Source of the DNA: Rivularia sp. MS3
Lineage (GTDB): Bacteria > Cyanobacteriota > Cyanobacteriia > Cyanobacteriales > Nostocaceae
Assembly (NCBI GenBank): GCA_019192545.1
Contig: JAHCMI010000058.1
Location: 1 to 59,537 of the forward strand
DNA: 59,537 bases
Direction: 5' to 3'
Below the pieces are notes generated by a model. The model did no database searches, was not told where the DNA came from, and saw nothing but the letters and a program-made list of their open reading frames with translations. How positions within the stretch are numbered: position 1 is the first letter of the stretch; each line of letters starts with the position of its first letter. The position numbers were made by a program, and so were the translations under genes. Below, one piece after another: positions 17,279 through 27,071 of this stretch.

Positions 17279-18778
17279 ATGTCTAAGCGTCCCTTGAATG
17301 TCGCAAAACCAAAGTTAATTTTACGACAACTGTTTGCAGTAATTTTCAGTACAACCCTGTTTCTTCCCTACCTAAAAACTCAGTCAGCGAACGCACAAGT
17401 AACCAGGTATTGCCATATATCATCTACCGAAGTTAAACGAAAAGAACAATTGCGTTTGTTAGCACGAAAAGGTAATCAGGAAGCAGCAAATCGTTATCAG
17501 CAATTAGCGAGACAGCATTCACGAGCAGTACAAGACTGCCGCAGACGTACCTGGCCTCAAGTTCAAGCTGTTTGGTTGCGCTTGTATCCCTGCGACGTTC
17601 GAGCAGGGGCACTTGACAAAATTATGGATAATATTGTCAACCTAGGGTATAACCAAGTTTACGTAGAAACTTTTTACGATGGACGAGTATTATTACCAGC
17701 AAGCTCGAATAGTACAGCATGGCCTTCTGTAATTCGTACTAAAGGTCAAGAAAATACCGATCTATTGGCTCAAGCCATTCAAAAAGGACGGGAAAGAGGT
17801 TTAAAAGTATACTCGTGGATGTTTACCACTAATTTTGGCTATACCTATGCTCGACGTAAAGATAGAGAAGAGGCGATCGCTCGTAATGGAAAAGGTCAAA
17901 CAAGCCTTTATGTAGTGGATAATGGCTCTCAAGTATTTGTAGATCCTTATAACTTACAGGCAAAGCGTGACTTCTATCAAATGGTAACGGAAGTAATGCG
18001 CCGTCGTCCAGATGGTGTACTATTTGACTACGTGCGCTATCCGCGTCAAGCAGGTAAAGATTCTATTGCTACAAGAGTTACAGATTTGTGGTTGTATAGC
18101 AAATCTACTCAGCAAGCATTATTTCAACGAGCGCTGAATAATAAAGGATTGGGGCTAATTCGGTTATTCTTGAGCAAGGGATACGTTACCTCATCAGATA
18201 TAGCAAGGCTTGACGAACAGTATCCTCAAGAAGGAGAACCTTTATGGCAAGGGCGTACTCCACCCATTGAACAAAAAGCGCTTAATTCTCCACAAGAAAG
18301 ACAACCTTTACTACAATCAGAATTGTGGCAGCTTTCTGTAGCTCATGCAATGCAGGGCATTCTTGATTTTGTTGCCCTTGCTGCTTATCCAGCCCAGCAA
18401 CAAGGATTACCCGCAGGAGTAGTATTTTTCCCTGGTGGAAATAAAACAGTAGGAAAAGGTTATGATTCTCGCTTACAGCCTTGGGATAGATTTCCAAGTT
18501 CCTTAGAATGGCATCCGATGGCTTACGGAAAATGCGGTACCAGTAAATGTATTGTTTCTCAAGTAAGGCGAGTATTAAACACGGCTAAACCTGGAACTCA
18601 AATAATCCCAGCCTTAGCCGGTGCTTGGGGTAAATCCGTCAGCAATCGTCCACCTTTAGAAGTTCAAATGCGAAATTTGAGTAAGTACAAGCCATATCTT
18701 AAAGGAGTCAGCCATTTTGCTTACTCTTGGCAAAATCCCCAAGACGATACCAATCGAAAATTCTGTCGAGTGCGTTAA
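17279..18778 (+). CDS. Secreted GHL10/family-10-like glycoside hydrolase
   Basis: A 499-residue exported protein of the DUF187/GHL10 group, TIM-barrel proteins related to glycoside hydrolases, substrate unknown. An N-terminal signal peptide spans about residues 10-42 (FAVIFSTTLFLPYL...SANAQ). A Lys/Arg/Gln-rich linker follows, then barrel motifs: VQAVWLRLYPCDVR, NLGYNQVYVETFYDGRVLLPAS, GLKVYSWMFTTNFGYTYARR, PDGVLFDYVRYPRQ and MAYGKCG. Asp/Tyr in FDYVRYP is a family hallmark near the active site. ATG 17279 is chosen; a GTG two codons upstream is possible. Clustered heptamer repeats lie just after the stop. Confidence 0.85.
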   Translation: MSKRPLNVAKPKLILRQLFAVIFSTTLFLPYLKTQSANAQVTRYCHISSTEVKRKEQLRLLARKGNQEAANRYQQLARQHSRAVQDCRRRTWPQVQAVWLRLYPCDVRAGALDKIMDNIVNLGYNQVYVETFYDGRVLLPASSNSTAWPSVIRTKGQENTDLLAQAIQKGRERGLKVYSWMFTTNFGYTYARRKDREEAIARNGKGQTSLYVVDNGSQVFVDPYNLQAKRDFYQMVTEVMRRRPDGVLFDYVRYPRQAGKDSIATRVTDLWLYSKSTQQALFQRALNNKGLGLIRLFLSKGYVTSSDIARLDEQYPQEGEPLWQGRTPPIEQKALNSPQERQPLLQSELWQLSVAHAMQGILDFVALAAYPAQQQGLPAGVVFFPGGNKTVGKGYDSRLQPWDRFPSSLEWHPMAYGKCGTSKCIVSQVRRVLNTAKPGTQIIPALAGAWGKSVSNRPPLEVQMRNLSKYKPYLKGVSHFAYSWQNPQDDTNRKFCRVR

Positions 18779-18803
18779 TTTTTAGGGAGGAGTTAGGAGT
18801 TAT

Positions 18804-18972
18804 GAGTAGCAAGTAGCAAGTAGCAAGTAGCGAGTAGCAAGTAGCAAGTAGCAAGTAAAATACTAATTCTTTGCTATTATCGGCTTCGATAGCATCTATT
18901 TCCACTAGCGTTACTCACTACTTATTGCTCTTTACTCGTTACTTGTTACTCGTTAATTATGACTCGCTGCTT
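18804..18972. repeat. Heptanucleotide tandem repeats (STRR type), two blocks
   Basis: At 18804-18852 seven heptamers follow one another: GAGTAGC, three AAGTAGC, GAGTAGC, two AAGTAGC. A second, looser block at about 18910-18972 uses TTACTCG/TTACTTG units, the near-complement, so the two could pair. Short tandem heptamers of this kind are typical of heterocystous cyanobacteria. Confidence 0.85.
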
Positions 18973-19014
18973 ATCCTCTTGCCTCCCCCATCTCCTATTC
19001 CCTACTGCCTGTAA

Positions 19015-19698
19015 TTACAAGCTTTGTGGCTGCAACTTCAGATATTCAATGAAATCTAAAAGTTCTGCATCAGTGAGTTGTTGACGCGAGCGTTTGTGAT
19101 ATTTTTGTAGCAAATACTGCCTTCCTTGTTCTGTATTCCAATTTAAAAGCCTCAAATATTTATCGGATTGAGCAATCAAATTTTCTCGCAATTGAGCAGT
19201 TGTCAGTTCATCATCAATATGCGAAGCTTTACGATTAATCTTCAAACTGATATTTTTTCCTAAAGCTTGCCAGTTGATTTCCTTATGTTCTTCCCAGCTT
19301 ACATCTATACTTCTATAAGTTGCTGGATTATAGACTTTACAAAAAACAATTTTTTTATCTCCAGGTTCAACTGCAATTGTTAACGGGTGCTGTAATTCTT
19401 CTGAACTAAGTTTATCCAAAGACAATAGCAAACCTTTAGAGAAGTAAGAATCGCTACCAGAACGTACAACATAAGGTTTATCGGCGAGAATATATAAATC
19501 GGTTTTTTCCGTTTCTCCAAATGAAGTTTCTACCTTCTTATTAACTTCTATTCGCGTTATTACCCCAGTCAAGGCTTTATCGTAAATTGGAATTTGCTTT
19601 TTCTCTTCAGAAAGCGAGTACCAACAGTAATCATTTTCTCTGCTAACAAAAATATACTGCAATCTTGGAATCGGGCCAAAACCTAATTTGATATCCAT
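19015..19698 (-). CDS. Conserved protein of unknown function
   Basis: A 227-residue soluble protein that I do not recognise. The N-terminal two thirds alternate short hydrophobic strands (IKLGFGPIPRLQYIFVS, ALTGVITRIEV, KTDLYILADKPYVVRSG), suggesting a beta-rich OB-like or beta-barrel fold. The C-terminal 60 residues are helical and charged (LRENLIAQSDKYLRLLNWNTEQGR, SRQQLTDAELLDFIEYLK) and look like a small separate helical domain. ATG 19698 (MDIKLGF) is chosen over TTG 19722. It lies alone on the minus strand between the hydrolase and a DUF2141 gene. Confidence 0.6.
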   Translation of the reverse strand: MDIKLGFGPIPRLQYIFVSRENDYCWYSLSEEKKQIPIYDKALTGVITRIEVNKKVETSFGETEKTDLYILADKPYVVRSGSDSYFSKGLLLSLDKLSSEELQHPLTIAVEPGDKKIVFCKVYNPATYRSIDVSWEEHKEINWQALGKNISLKINRKASHIDDELTTAQLRENLIAQSDKYLRLLNWNTEQGRQYLLQKYHKRSRQQLTDAELLDFIEYLKLQPQSL

Positions 19699-19932
19699 AT
19701 TTATCGTAAATGCTTTTATCAATATTTTTTACAATCCGCTATCAACGGCTTTTATATATAATTCCCCTTGATAAACTCTGAATCACTATTAGGGAAGATA
19801 TTTCAGGCAATTAGCTAACCATAAGTCAAACTCTATTCAGCTTTTTAGTACATACATATTATAAACAGATAATCAAGATAAAACCCTCCAATCTATGAAG
19901 GGCTAAGTGATGTTCAAAATGTAAAAGTGATT

Positions 19933-20406
19933 TTAGCTACCAAAGAAATAGTTCATATTGATTTGAATATTAGTCCTCGAACCAACCACAAATACAGCCG
20001 AATCGCCAAATTTAGGTGGTCCTGTAACAATTCTAGGATTACGAGAAAAACCAAAACCTTCTTTAGGAATACCTAAGCCGTTTGTATTAAGTTTACCATC
20101 GCTATTTTTGTCGTGAAACATTGCCACAGCATAAGTTCCAGCTTTTAAAGAAGGAATATTCAATTTGATGTTGCTATTTGCGAGCTTGACGCATTGTGCC
20201 TTTACAGCACGTTTATTATTGCTAGGAAAACCACGACTGCTAGAAAAAAGGCTAAAACAAACTTGTCCTTTTTGATTTTTGAGTCCTTTAACAGTGACTG
20301 AAAGATTGCTATTTACACTACCTTCAGCGCTGGGTAAAAATGCTAAATTTCCTATAACGCTCAAAAGTGCAATACCGACTTGAAACTTCTTCTTTAGTAA
20401 ATTCAT
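19933..20406 (-). CDS. DUF2141 secreted protein
   Basis: A 157-residue exported protein of the DUF2141 family, function unknown. The signal peptide spans residues 1-28 (KFQVGIALLSVIGNLAFLPSAEG). The mature part has the family pattern: LSVTVKGLKNQKGQVCFSLF near the start, the AGTYAVAMFHDKNSDGKLNTN segment (about 102-122), whose DKNSDGKLN resembles a calcium-binding loop, and GIPKEGFGFSRNP. ATG 20406 is preferred to GTG 20418 because it gives a normal Lys-rich n-region. Its location is periplasmic or extracellular. Confidence 0.85.
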   Translation of the reverse strand: MNLLKKKFQVGIALLSVIGNLAFLPSAEGSVNSNLSVTVKGLKNQKGQVCFSLFSSSRGFPSNNKRAVKAQCVKLANSNIKLNIPSLKAGTYAVAMFHDKNSDGKLNTNGLGIPKEGFGFSRNPRIVTGPPKFGDSAVFVVGSRTNIQINMNYFFGS

Positions 20407-20526
20407 ACAAATTGCCACCGAAACAAACTCTTACAGAATAAAGCAAATAATTCACTCTATAAATTTACTAGTACACAATGTTACGGCTGCTATCAGTGAG
20501 TTTTACAATGTAGCGTAGTTTTACTT

Positions 20527-21225
20527 TTAACTTAGATTATTTGGATCTATACCCAATGCTTTCAAACGTTCTGCCAACATTTGCGCTCTATTTTCCGCTT
20601 CTTGACGGCGTTGTTCAGCTTCAGTAATCCGTTCTTCAGGCGTAAAAAATCTTTTTCCCGATTCGTCGTACCAATACATCCATTCTCGGGTGATACCTTG
20701 GTAAGTTCCTCTTTCGCATCCAATCCCCAATCCGATTTCCTGTAACCAAACGGGATTTCCGGATTGCAATACATATTCGCTATTTACTAACTTATACACC
20801 TCCAAAGGCGCTTTGCGACGACGTTGGGGATTGTACACCACATAATATAGAATTTCCGATTCAGCATAAAATTCTTTCTTGCTGCTGTATTCTCCTCGGT
20901 AAGTTTGGGAAACAACTTCTAAAACCATAGTTGGAAGTTTCTGCTCTTCCCAAAGTACGTAACTCAAACGTAGAGTTTCATCAATAAAACGCTCAACACC
21001 CAAACTGAGAAACCCATCTGGGACAATAGCCGGTTTCTTGACATCGTAATAAATCCCCATATCCACCCCAAAAAACCAATCCCGACGCTCAGCCCAAATC
21101 AAAGCGAGTATAGCTTTGAGTAAACCAGGAATTAAATCTTGCAGTTCATTATCCACGGGAGTTTCGTCCGAGTCTGGTAATTCTTCAGAAGAAGGTAAGC
21201 AGTGTAACGGGTTGTAGTTTAGCAT
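20527..21225 (-). CDS. Uma2-family (DUF820) endonuclease-like protein
   Basis: A 232-residue protein of the Uma2/DUF820 group, a PD-(D/E)XK nuclease-like fold that is hugely expanded in cyanobacteria with unknown biological role. Visible core: WFFGVDMGIYYDVKKPAIVPDGFLSLG (about 57-83; the PDG Asp is a likely metal ligand), LPTMVLEVVSQTYRGEYSSKKEFYAESE (Glu and Lys of the active site), ILYYVVYNPQRRRK. A C-terminal coiled coil (TEAEQRRQEAENRAQMLAERLKAL) is usual for this family. Start ATG 21225. Next to decayed genes in a repeat-rich stretch. Confidence 0.88.
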   Translation of the reverse strand: MLNYNPLHCLPSSEELPDSDETPVDNELQDLIPGLLKAILALIWAERRDWFFGVDMGIYYDVKKPAIVPDGFLSLGVERFIDETLRLSYVLWEEQKLPTMVLEVVSQTYRGEYSSKKEFYAESEILYYVVYNPQRRRKAPLEVYKLVNSEYVLQSGNPVWLQEIGLGIGCERGTYQGITREWMYWYDESGKRFFTPEERITEAEQRRQEAENRAQMLAERLKALGIDPNNLS

Positions 21226-21274
21226 GGAAGGTTTACCGCAATGGAGGGGATTATATAGATATTTTAGTTAACCA

Positions 21275-21580
21275 TTATTTATTATTAATGATTGATTTTG
21301 GTTTCCATCTACGCTCTTGCTGTTCGAGCGATCGCCTAACTTTTGATGTATCTATTTGAGGCATATGTAGCTCTACTAATTCTACAGTTTCAGCGACGAG
21401 TTCTTTTAATTGACTCGTAGTAGATAAAGGTTCTTGATGATAAAGATTTTCTAATCGCTCGTATAAATTTTCTCATACGTTTAAACTGAAAGTTCGTGTA
21501 ATACAAACGATTCAATCCTGCTAAAACACCCAAAATATTTTGTTCTGCTTCCAAACGTATGTGATGCTGAAAAAGTGTTG
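21275..21580 (-). pseudogene. Frameshifted remnant of an unknown gene
   Basis: Read on the minus strand, one frame gives TLFQHHIRLEAEQNILGVL... to NFQFKRM. After a shift of frame near 21470 another gives RENLYERLENLYHQEPLSTT... ending VRRSLEQQERRWKPK and a stop at 21275. Both halves look like real protein and join naturally (RMRENLYERLENLY), so this is a gene with one frameshift and a missing 5' end. Family not recognised with certainty; the helical HHIRLEAEQ segment might come from a nucleotidyltransferase-like protein. Confidence 0.55.
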
Positions 21581-21683
21581 TGTCTCTTGCAGGAATGCAT
21601 TCAAACAGCGCAAACTACTTTCTGAATTGGTACGGCTTGTAATTTTAGATGTTATACCTATAAAAAAAGGAAGATTATTTAAT

Positions 21684-21935
21684 ATGATTGATAAACAATT
21701 ACTAATTCAATAAATAGAATCTTTACCTTCAGAATTATTAACTGAAGCATTAGATTTTATTCGTTTCATCAAAGTTAGTCATGCCAAACGTCAATCAAAA
21801 GATGATAGTAGCTCAAATTTAAATACTCAGCAGCAATCGGGAAAAATTCTTTATCCACTACATAATACACAGCCATACAGCTACGATAACTCAACAGAAC
21901 CCGTTGCTCTGGAAGATAGGGAATTTTTGCAATGA
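21684..21935 (+). pseudogene. DUF2281-like small protein with early stop codon
   Basis: ATG 21684 follows a good ribosome binding site (AAAGGAAG). Codon 10 is TAA (21711-21713) in MIDKQLLIQ-stop-IESLPSELLTEALDFI; a CAA to TAA change would explain it. After it the frame is open to 21935 and keeps the DUF2281 pattern (IESLPSELLTEALDFIRFIK) plus a linker and a C-terminal ALEDREF tail. DUF2281 proteins are short and often sit beside toxin genes as antitoxin-like partners. No intact toxin gene adjoins here. Confidence 0.65.
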
Positions 21936-22090
21936 TTGTAAACCTTCCTTAACCCAACTTACTGACTCTCTCTTCCTTTCTTTCCTCTGCGCTCTTTGCG
22001 CTCTCTGCGGTTTATTTAAACCGTAATTTTTAGTAAATTATACAAATTAAATAATTGATAAATAATGGATTACGATAATTACAGCTATAG

Positions 22091-22160
22091 CTGGTGCGTG
22101 ACGGCAAAATCTACTGGTTTAGCTAGGCTTAATAATTAATTGTAGCCGTCACACACCCTA
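22091..22160. repeat. Hairpin repeat GGTGCGTGACGGC...GCCGTCACACACCC
   Basis: The arms CTGGTGCGTGACGGC and GCCGTCACACACCCTA enclose about 40 nt. A close relative with GTTACGGC/GCCGTAAC arms lies at 56795-56864, so this is a dispersed repeat family. It sits 3' of ndhD, beyond its terminator. Confidence 0.7.
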
Positions 22161-22186
22161 CAAATAAATAATTTTCCCACAACTCC

Positions 22187-22220
22187 ATAAAAAAAAGGAC
22201 AGGTTTCAAAACCCGTCCTT
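22187..22220 (-). terminator. Rho-independent terminator of ndhD
   Basis: On the minus strand AAGGAC-G-GGTTT pairs with AAACC-T-GTCCTT around a 2-nt loop with one mismatch, then eight T residues follow (22187-22194 as A on the plus strand). It lies 30 bp after the ndhD stop. Confidence 0.85.
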
Positions 22221-22250
22221 CTATCAAATAAAAACTACTTCAAATTCAAA

Positions 22251-23822
22251 CTAATTGCCAATTTCCGGCGCACTCATCGACACCGCAGGCACTTTTTGCT
22301 GAGCCAAACTCGGTACGGAATCGCGCAATCTTTCCGTCAATTGTAATGTTGTTGAGTCGTAAATCTGAGTCAAAATCTTGGGATACAAACCAATTCCAAT
22401 AATTGGAATCAACAAACAAGCAACAATGAATATTTCACGGGGTTCGGCATCAATGAGTTTCTGAGTTGAAATTAACTCCTTGTTTTCATCACCGTAGAAA
22501 ATCTCCCGCAACATTGATAGCAAATAAATCGGTGTCAAAATAACACCAACTGCCATCAAGAACACCACAAATATTTTGAAAGTGTTGTTATAAGCATCGC
22601 TAGTCGCAAAACCAACAAATACCATCAACTCTGCCACAAAACCGCTCATTCCTGGCAATGCTAAAGAAGCCATAGAACAAGTGGTAAACATGGCAAAGAT
22701 TTTACCCATTTTTTGACCAACACCGCCCATTTCATCGAGCATCAAAGTGTGGGTTCTATCGTAAGTCGCACCAACTAAGAAGAATAAGCTCGCTCCAATT
22801 AAGCCGTGGGACACCATTTGCAGTACAGCCCCGCTCAAACCTAAATCGGTGAAGCAAGCAATACCGATAAGCACAAATCCCATGTGGGAAATTGAAGAAT
22901 AGGCAATTTTCCGCTTCAGGTTACGTTGAGCAAAGGATGTCAAGGCGGCGTAAATAATATTTACAACCCCCAAAATGATTAATGCGGGAGCAAAATAAGC
23001 ATGTGCATTGGGAAGCATTTGAGCATTCATCCGAATCAATGCATAACCGCCCATTTTTAATAAAATTCCTGCTAGCAACATATGCACCGGCGCTGTAGCT
23101 TCACCGTGAGCATCTGGTAGCCAGGTATGCAAAGGAATAATGGGTAATTTAACTGCATAAGCTATCAAGAAAGCAGCATATAACCCAAGTTCCATTTTGA
23201 GGGGAAAATCTTTAGCACCTAACGTTGCCATATCGAAGGTAACATTATTGCCATAAAATGCCATTGTTAGGGATGCGAGCAAGATAAATAGCGAACCACC
23301 AGCAGTGTACAAGATAAACTTGGTGGCTGCATATTGTCGCTTTTTACCTCCCCAAATTGCCAGTAGCAGATAAACCGGAATCAATTCTAATTCCCACACG
23401 AGGAAAAATAACAGCATATCTTGTACTGCGAATACAGCAATTTGTCCGCCGTACATTGCCAGTATCAAGAAATAAAATAGCTTGGGTTTAAAGGTTACCG
23501 GCCAAGCTGCCAAAACTGCTAGCGTGGTGATGAATCCAGTCAAAATAATTAAGGGCATTGACAAGCCATCTGCCCCTACCGACCAATTTAAATCTAATTG
23601 GGGAACCCAAGCATAACTCTCTACCAATTGCAAATCGGGATTTGAGAAGTCGTACTGAGTATAAAAAGCGGTAACAATCAGCGCAAAGTCTATCAAGCCG
23701 ACTATCAGGGCAAACCAGCGTACTGTTTTACCGTCTTTATCGGGAATGATAGGAACCAGCAGCGATGCTGCTATTGGCAACAAAATAATCGTTGTTAGCC
23801 ACGGAAAATTAGCTATATTCAT
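22251..23822 (-). CDS. ndhD: NAD(P)H-quinone oxidoreductase subunit 4 (NdhD)
   Basis: Proton-pumping membrane subunit of the cyanobacterial NDH-1 complex, used for respiration and cyclic electron flow in the thylakoid. The 523-residue protein has about 14 transmembrane helices and antiporter-like signatures: the loop glutamate in [61 protein letters not shown], and [21 protein letters not shown]. It is closest in pattern to NdhD1, the respiratory/cyclic form that pairs with NdhF1. It lies downstream of ndhF on the same strand with a 465-bp gap containing an ndhF terminator, so it probably has its own promoter too. Confidence 0.95.
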   Translation of the reverse strand: MNIANFPWLTTIILLPIAASLLVPIIPDKDGKTVRWFALIVGLIDFALIVTAFYTQYDFSNPDLQLVESYAWVPQLDLNWSVGADGLSMPLIILTGFITTLAVLAAWPVTFKPKLFYFLILAMYGGQIAVFAVQDMLLFFLVWELELIPVYLLLAIWGGKKRQYAATKFILYTAGGSLFILLASLTMAFYGNNVTFDMATLGAKDFPLKMELGLYAAFLIAYAVKLPIIPLHTWLPDAHGEATAPVHMLLAGILLKMGGYALIRMNAQMLPNAHAYFAPALIILGVVNIIYAALTSFAQRNLKRKIAYSSISHMGFVLIGIACFTDLGLSGAVLQMVSHGLIGASLFFLVGATYDRTHTLMLDEMGGVGQKMGKIFAMFTTCSMASLALPGMSGFVAELMVFVGFATSDAYNNTFKIFVVFLMAVGVILTPIYLLSMLREIFYGDENKELISTQKLIDAEPREIFIVACLLIPIIGIGLYPKILTQIYDSTTLQLTERLRDSVPSLAQQKVPAVSMSAPEIGN

Positions 23823-24287
23823 CTCTTTTGCTTAGGAAGGAATAATAAATTTTGGCTATCAACTACTAGCTATTAATTAGCAGTTTTTTTTTGATTTGGC
23901 GGGAATGTTCCGGTTGATTTAACAAAAATTGAAAGTCGGTAATGGGTAATAGTTAATAGGTAATTGGGAATTGTTGATAGGGTTAAAGGCTCTCATATTG
24001 AAATTTTCTCCCCATCTGCCCATTTCTCCATCTCCTTGTCTCCCCCTGAGCCGCACCCTTGCGGGTGAACGGGTTGCGCCACTTGCTACAGCGCGGGGAA
24101 CCTTAGCGGAGTAGTAGCTTACCATCTCTTCTAATTCCCATAACCTTCCCATAACCTCAAAAAGATGAAGGCAGAGAAATTAGTTTATCTGCCTTCATCC
24201 CCATTCATCTGATTCTTTAATCTCTGGGTATTTCAAGCGTTAAAACGCTGCTTAACCAGTAGAAACGTAACATATTACATTTCTATA
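23823..24287. other. Spacer between ndhF and ndhD with repeats
   Basis: Besides the ndhF terminator, the stretch at about 24046-24118 (GAGCCGCACCCTTGCGGGTG...GCGCGGGGAACC) is GC-rich and repeat-like, unlike its AT-rich surroundings. A 77-codon minus-strand frame here is low in protein character and is not called. The ndhD promoter is presumably near 23850-23940. Confidence 0.5.
24159..24199 (-). terminator. Rho-independent terminator of ndhF
   Basis: GATGAAGGCAGA (24164-24175) and TCTGCCTTCATC (24188-24199) form a perfect 12-bp stem with a 12-nt loop. On the minus strand it is followed by TTTTTGAGG. It lies 89 bp past the ndhF stop. Confidence 0.85.
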
Positions 24288-26348
24288 TCAAGTAACACCA
24301 AAGACAATTACCAAGCCCAAAACAGCTCCAAATATAATCAAAGCGTAGAGTTGTGCGCGTCCGGTTTCGATGTACTTTAAACTTTCACCACTGAAAAGGG
24401 TAAAAATTCCGGTGAGGTTAACAGCACCATCAACAACTCGGAAGTCAACTTCCAATACTTGTCTGGCTAAACGACGCAAGCCGAGAACAAATACCCGGTG
24501 GTAAATATCATCGAAGTACCACTTGTTGAGAGATAGCTTGTAAAGCGATGGGATTTTAGCCGCAATGGCTGCTGGATCGATTTTTTTGGCTCGATACATT
24601 AATACAGCCAAGATAATTCCTGCAACGGCTATAGCAACTGAAATTCCTGCCATAGTATAAAACTCAGTGGCATCGAATTCGGCAGTTTTTTCCATCACTT
24701 CAGCTAATGTTTCGCTGGGTGGATAGATAAACTCCTCAAAATAATTTTTATAAGGAGTTCCTACTAAACCAATTAGCATTGAGGGAATTGCTAAAACCAT
24801 CAACGGTAAAGTCATCGTCCACGGAGATTCATGGGGTGTATCGCTGTGTCCGTGACTATCGTGTGAATGGTCGTCGTGAGCTTCTAATTCTCCCTGCTTC
24901 ATTGCTCCAGGGCCGAAATTGCTTGCAACTGCTGGTTGAGTCAACTTACGCAAAATATTTTCATCTTTACCCCGGAATTTACCTTCAAATGTCATGAAAT
25001 ACATTCTAAACATATAGAAAGCAGTAATTCCGGCAGTTAACCAACCTACAAACCACAAAAATGGATTAACGGCAAAAGCAGAACCAAGAATTTCATCTTT
25101 TGACCAAAAACCCGCGAAAGGTGGAATACCAGAAATTGCCAAGCAACCAATCAAAAAGGTAATTGCGGTAACTGGCATATATTTCCGCAGTCCGCCCATT
25201 GCTCGCATATCCTGAGCCACAACTGGATCGTGACCTACAACTCCCTCCATTCCGTGAATTACCGAACCGGAACCAAGGAACAGCATCGCTTTAAAGTAAG
25301 CATGGGTCATCAAGTGGAAAAAACCGGCAGTATAAGCACCTACTCCCATTGCCAAAACCATATAACCAAGTTGGGAAATGGTTGAGTATGCCAAACCTTT
25401 CTTGATGTCGTTTTGGGTTATAGCAATAGTTGCTCCCATAAACGCAGTAAATGCGCCAACATAAGCAATGACGTTCATTGCTGCCGGAACATGTTCAAAT
25501 ACTGGGTACATCCGAGCAATTAGGAAAACCCCCGCAGCCACCATTGTCGCCGCGTGAATCAAGGCAGAAATCGGGGTAGGGCCTTCCATTGCATCCGGGA
25601 GCCAAACATGCAGCGGAAACTGAGCCGATTTTGCTACCGGACCTAAGAAGACTAAAATTGCGAACAAAATTGCTAGGACGTTGCTAAGAGAACCAGTTTG
25701 CACTAGTTCCGCAAGGCGATCGCCCATAACCTCAAACTCGAAGCTTCCCGTCGCCCAGAAAAGTCCTAATATGCCCAACAACAAACCAAAGTCACCGACT
25801 CGGTTGGTCACAAAAGCCTTCTGGGCTGCATCTGCTGCTGACTTGCGGTCGTACCAAAAGCCAACCAGCAGATAGGAACACATCCCGACCAGTTCCCAAA
25901 ATATATAAATTTGTACCAAGTTTGGACTAACAACCAAACCCAACATTGAGGAGCCAAACAAGCTTAAATAGGCGTAGAACCTTACATAGCCTGGATCGTG
26001 AGACATATAGCCATCGGTGTATATCATCACCAATAAGGCTACGCTGGTCACAATTGCTAACATTACAGCCGTAAGGTGGTCAACAGTATAGCCCATTGTC
26101 AAATGAAAGCTACCTGCTGCTGCCCATTCCAAAGTGCGCGTATAAGCCGGATGTCCTTGGATTTGACTCCACAACAAACTAAACGACAGCCCCATAGCTG
26201 CTGCCATTAAAGAAATAATTAATACGGCATTTAGCTGTCGTAGGCGGTTAGTCACCTGATTAAACGAAATTAAGCCTAAGCCTACCAGCATCGCTCCTAA
26301 AAGCGGTAAAACTGGAATCAGCCAAGCATATTGATAGATTACTTCCAT
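24288..26348 (-). CDS. ndhF: NAD(P)H-quinone oxidoreductase subunit 5 (NdhF)
   Basis: Large antiporter-like subunit of NDH-1 with the long lateral helix at its C-terminus. From ATG 26348 it has 686 residues and about 15-16 transmembrane helices. Signatures: the N-terminal MEVIYQYAWLIPVLPLLGA, IFWELVGMCSYLLVGFWYDR, SAQFPLHVWLPDAMEGPTPISALIHAATMVAAGVFL, KKGLAYSTISQLGYMVLAMG and GCLAISGIPPFAGFWSKDEIL. A His-rich loop (DDHSHDSHGHSDTPH, about 500-515) is typical. An in-frame GTG one codon upstream is possible, but the family start is MEVIYQ. The overall type is NdhF1. Confidence 0.95.
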   Translation of the reverse strand: MEVIYQYAWLIPVLPLLGAMLVGLGLISFNQVTNRLRQLNAVLIISLMAAAMGLSFSLLWSQIQGHPAYTRTLEWAAAGSFHLTMGYTVDHLTAVMLAIVTSVALLVMIYTDGYMSHDPGYVRFYAYLSLFGSSMLGLVVSPNLVQIYIFWELVGMCSYLLVGFWYDRKSAADAAQKAFVTNRVGDFGLLLGILGLFWATGSFEFEVMGDRLAELVQTGSLSNVLAILFAILVFLGPVAKSAQFPLHVWLPDAMEGPTPISALIHAATMVAAGVFLIARMYPVFEHVPAAMNVIAYVGAFTAFMGATIAITQNDIKKGLAYSTISQLGYMVLAMGVGAYTAGFFHLMTHAYFKAMLFLGSGSVIHGMEGVVGHDPVVAQDMRAMGGLRKYMPVTAITFLIGCLAISGIPPFAGFWSKDEILGSAFAVNPFLWFVGWLTAGITAFYMFRMYFMTFEGKFRGKDENILRKLTQPAVASNFGPGAMKQGELEAHDDHSHDSHGHSDTPHESPWTMTLPLMVLAIPSMLIGLVGTPYKNYFEEFIYPPSETLAEVMEKTAEFDATEFYTMAGISVAIAVAGIILAVLMYRAKKIDPAAIAAKIPSLYKLSLNKWYFDDIYHRVFVLGLRRLARQVLEVDFRVVDGAVNLTGIFTLFSGESLKYIETGRAQLYALIIFGAVLGLVIVFGVT

Positions 26349-27071
26349 CACTGATGCCTACTTTTAGAATTCTTCACTCTTATTAGAACATTGCTGCGAA
26401 GTAGAAAATGTTTCGCTGCGACAGAGGAAAATCTCTGCCCTTGGTTAAAAAGTGCCATAAGAATTTTTTTAGAAAAAAAATTTTCATGGGTACTCGTCAT
26501 TTATCTATCTACAAAGCAATTGTCCTGGTCGGAACTGTTAATAATTGTGACACACACAATTTAAGATAAAATACCCCACCCAAGGATTATTTAGGTGGGG
26601 TTATTAACAATAGTTCCATTTCGATTGCTAAATTTTCTCAAGAATCAAAGCTCTGACATACAGGTCTCAACACCAATGACTGCAATGCTTTGAAGCTGTA
26701 CCCAAGCGCCGGATATCTTTAGAAAATATAGACACTGACACCCCAATTTCTAAAATTTTTTTTTACTTTTCTTAAGCAATTTCTTAAACAAGCTCTAAAT
26801 TAACACTCACAAAGCATCCGTTTCACTAAAACCAGAGGAATACTTGCTCGCTTGGCTTTCTTGCTGCACTGAGTAGAGGTTTTATATACTCAAACGTTTC
26901 AAAGGTTTTAACGTTTAAAGCAGTATTTCCGGTATGCCCTATCCAACAAAGTTCGCAATGCAAAATGGTAATTATGATTTATGTCTAAATTACCCTACAG
27001 GCAAGCATTTTAATTTGTTTGTAATACTGCTTTAGAGCGCAAGCTACAAAGAGCCAAAAAATTTAGTAATT
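26349..27071. other. Gene-free stretch upstream of ndhF
   Basis: It presumably contains the ndhF promoter. At about 26571-26602 ACCCCACCCA and TAGGTGGGGT form a hairpin flanked by AT-rich sequence; it may be a terminator for the minus-strand thioredoxin transcript or a regulatory structure. No coding frame seen on either strand. Confidence 0.5.

Noticed and set aside
18804-18972. CRISPR array
   Set aside because: The repeats are 7 bp, contiguous and without spacers, so they are STRR-type tandem repeats. No cas genes are present.
23919-24152. 77-codon minus-strand frame between ndhF and ndhD
   Set aside because: It overlaps repeat-like GC-rich sequence and has no protein character or conserved motif.
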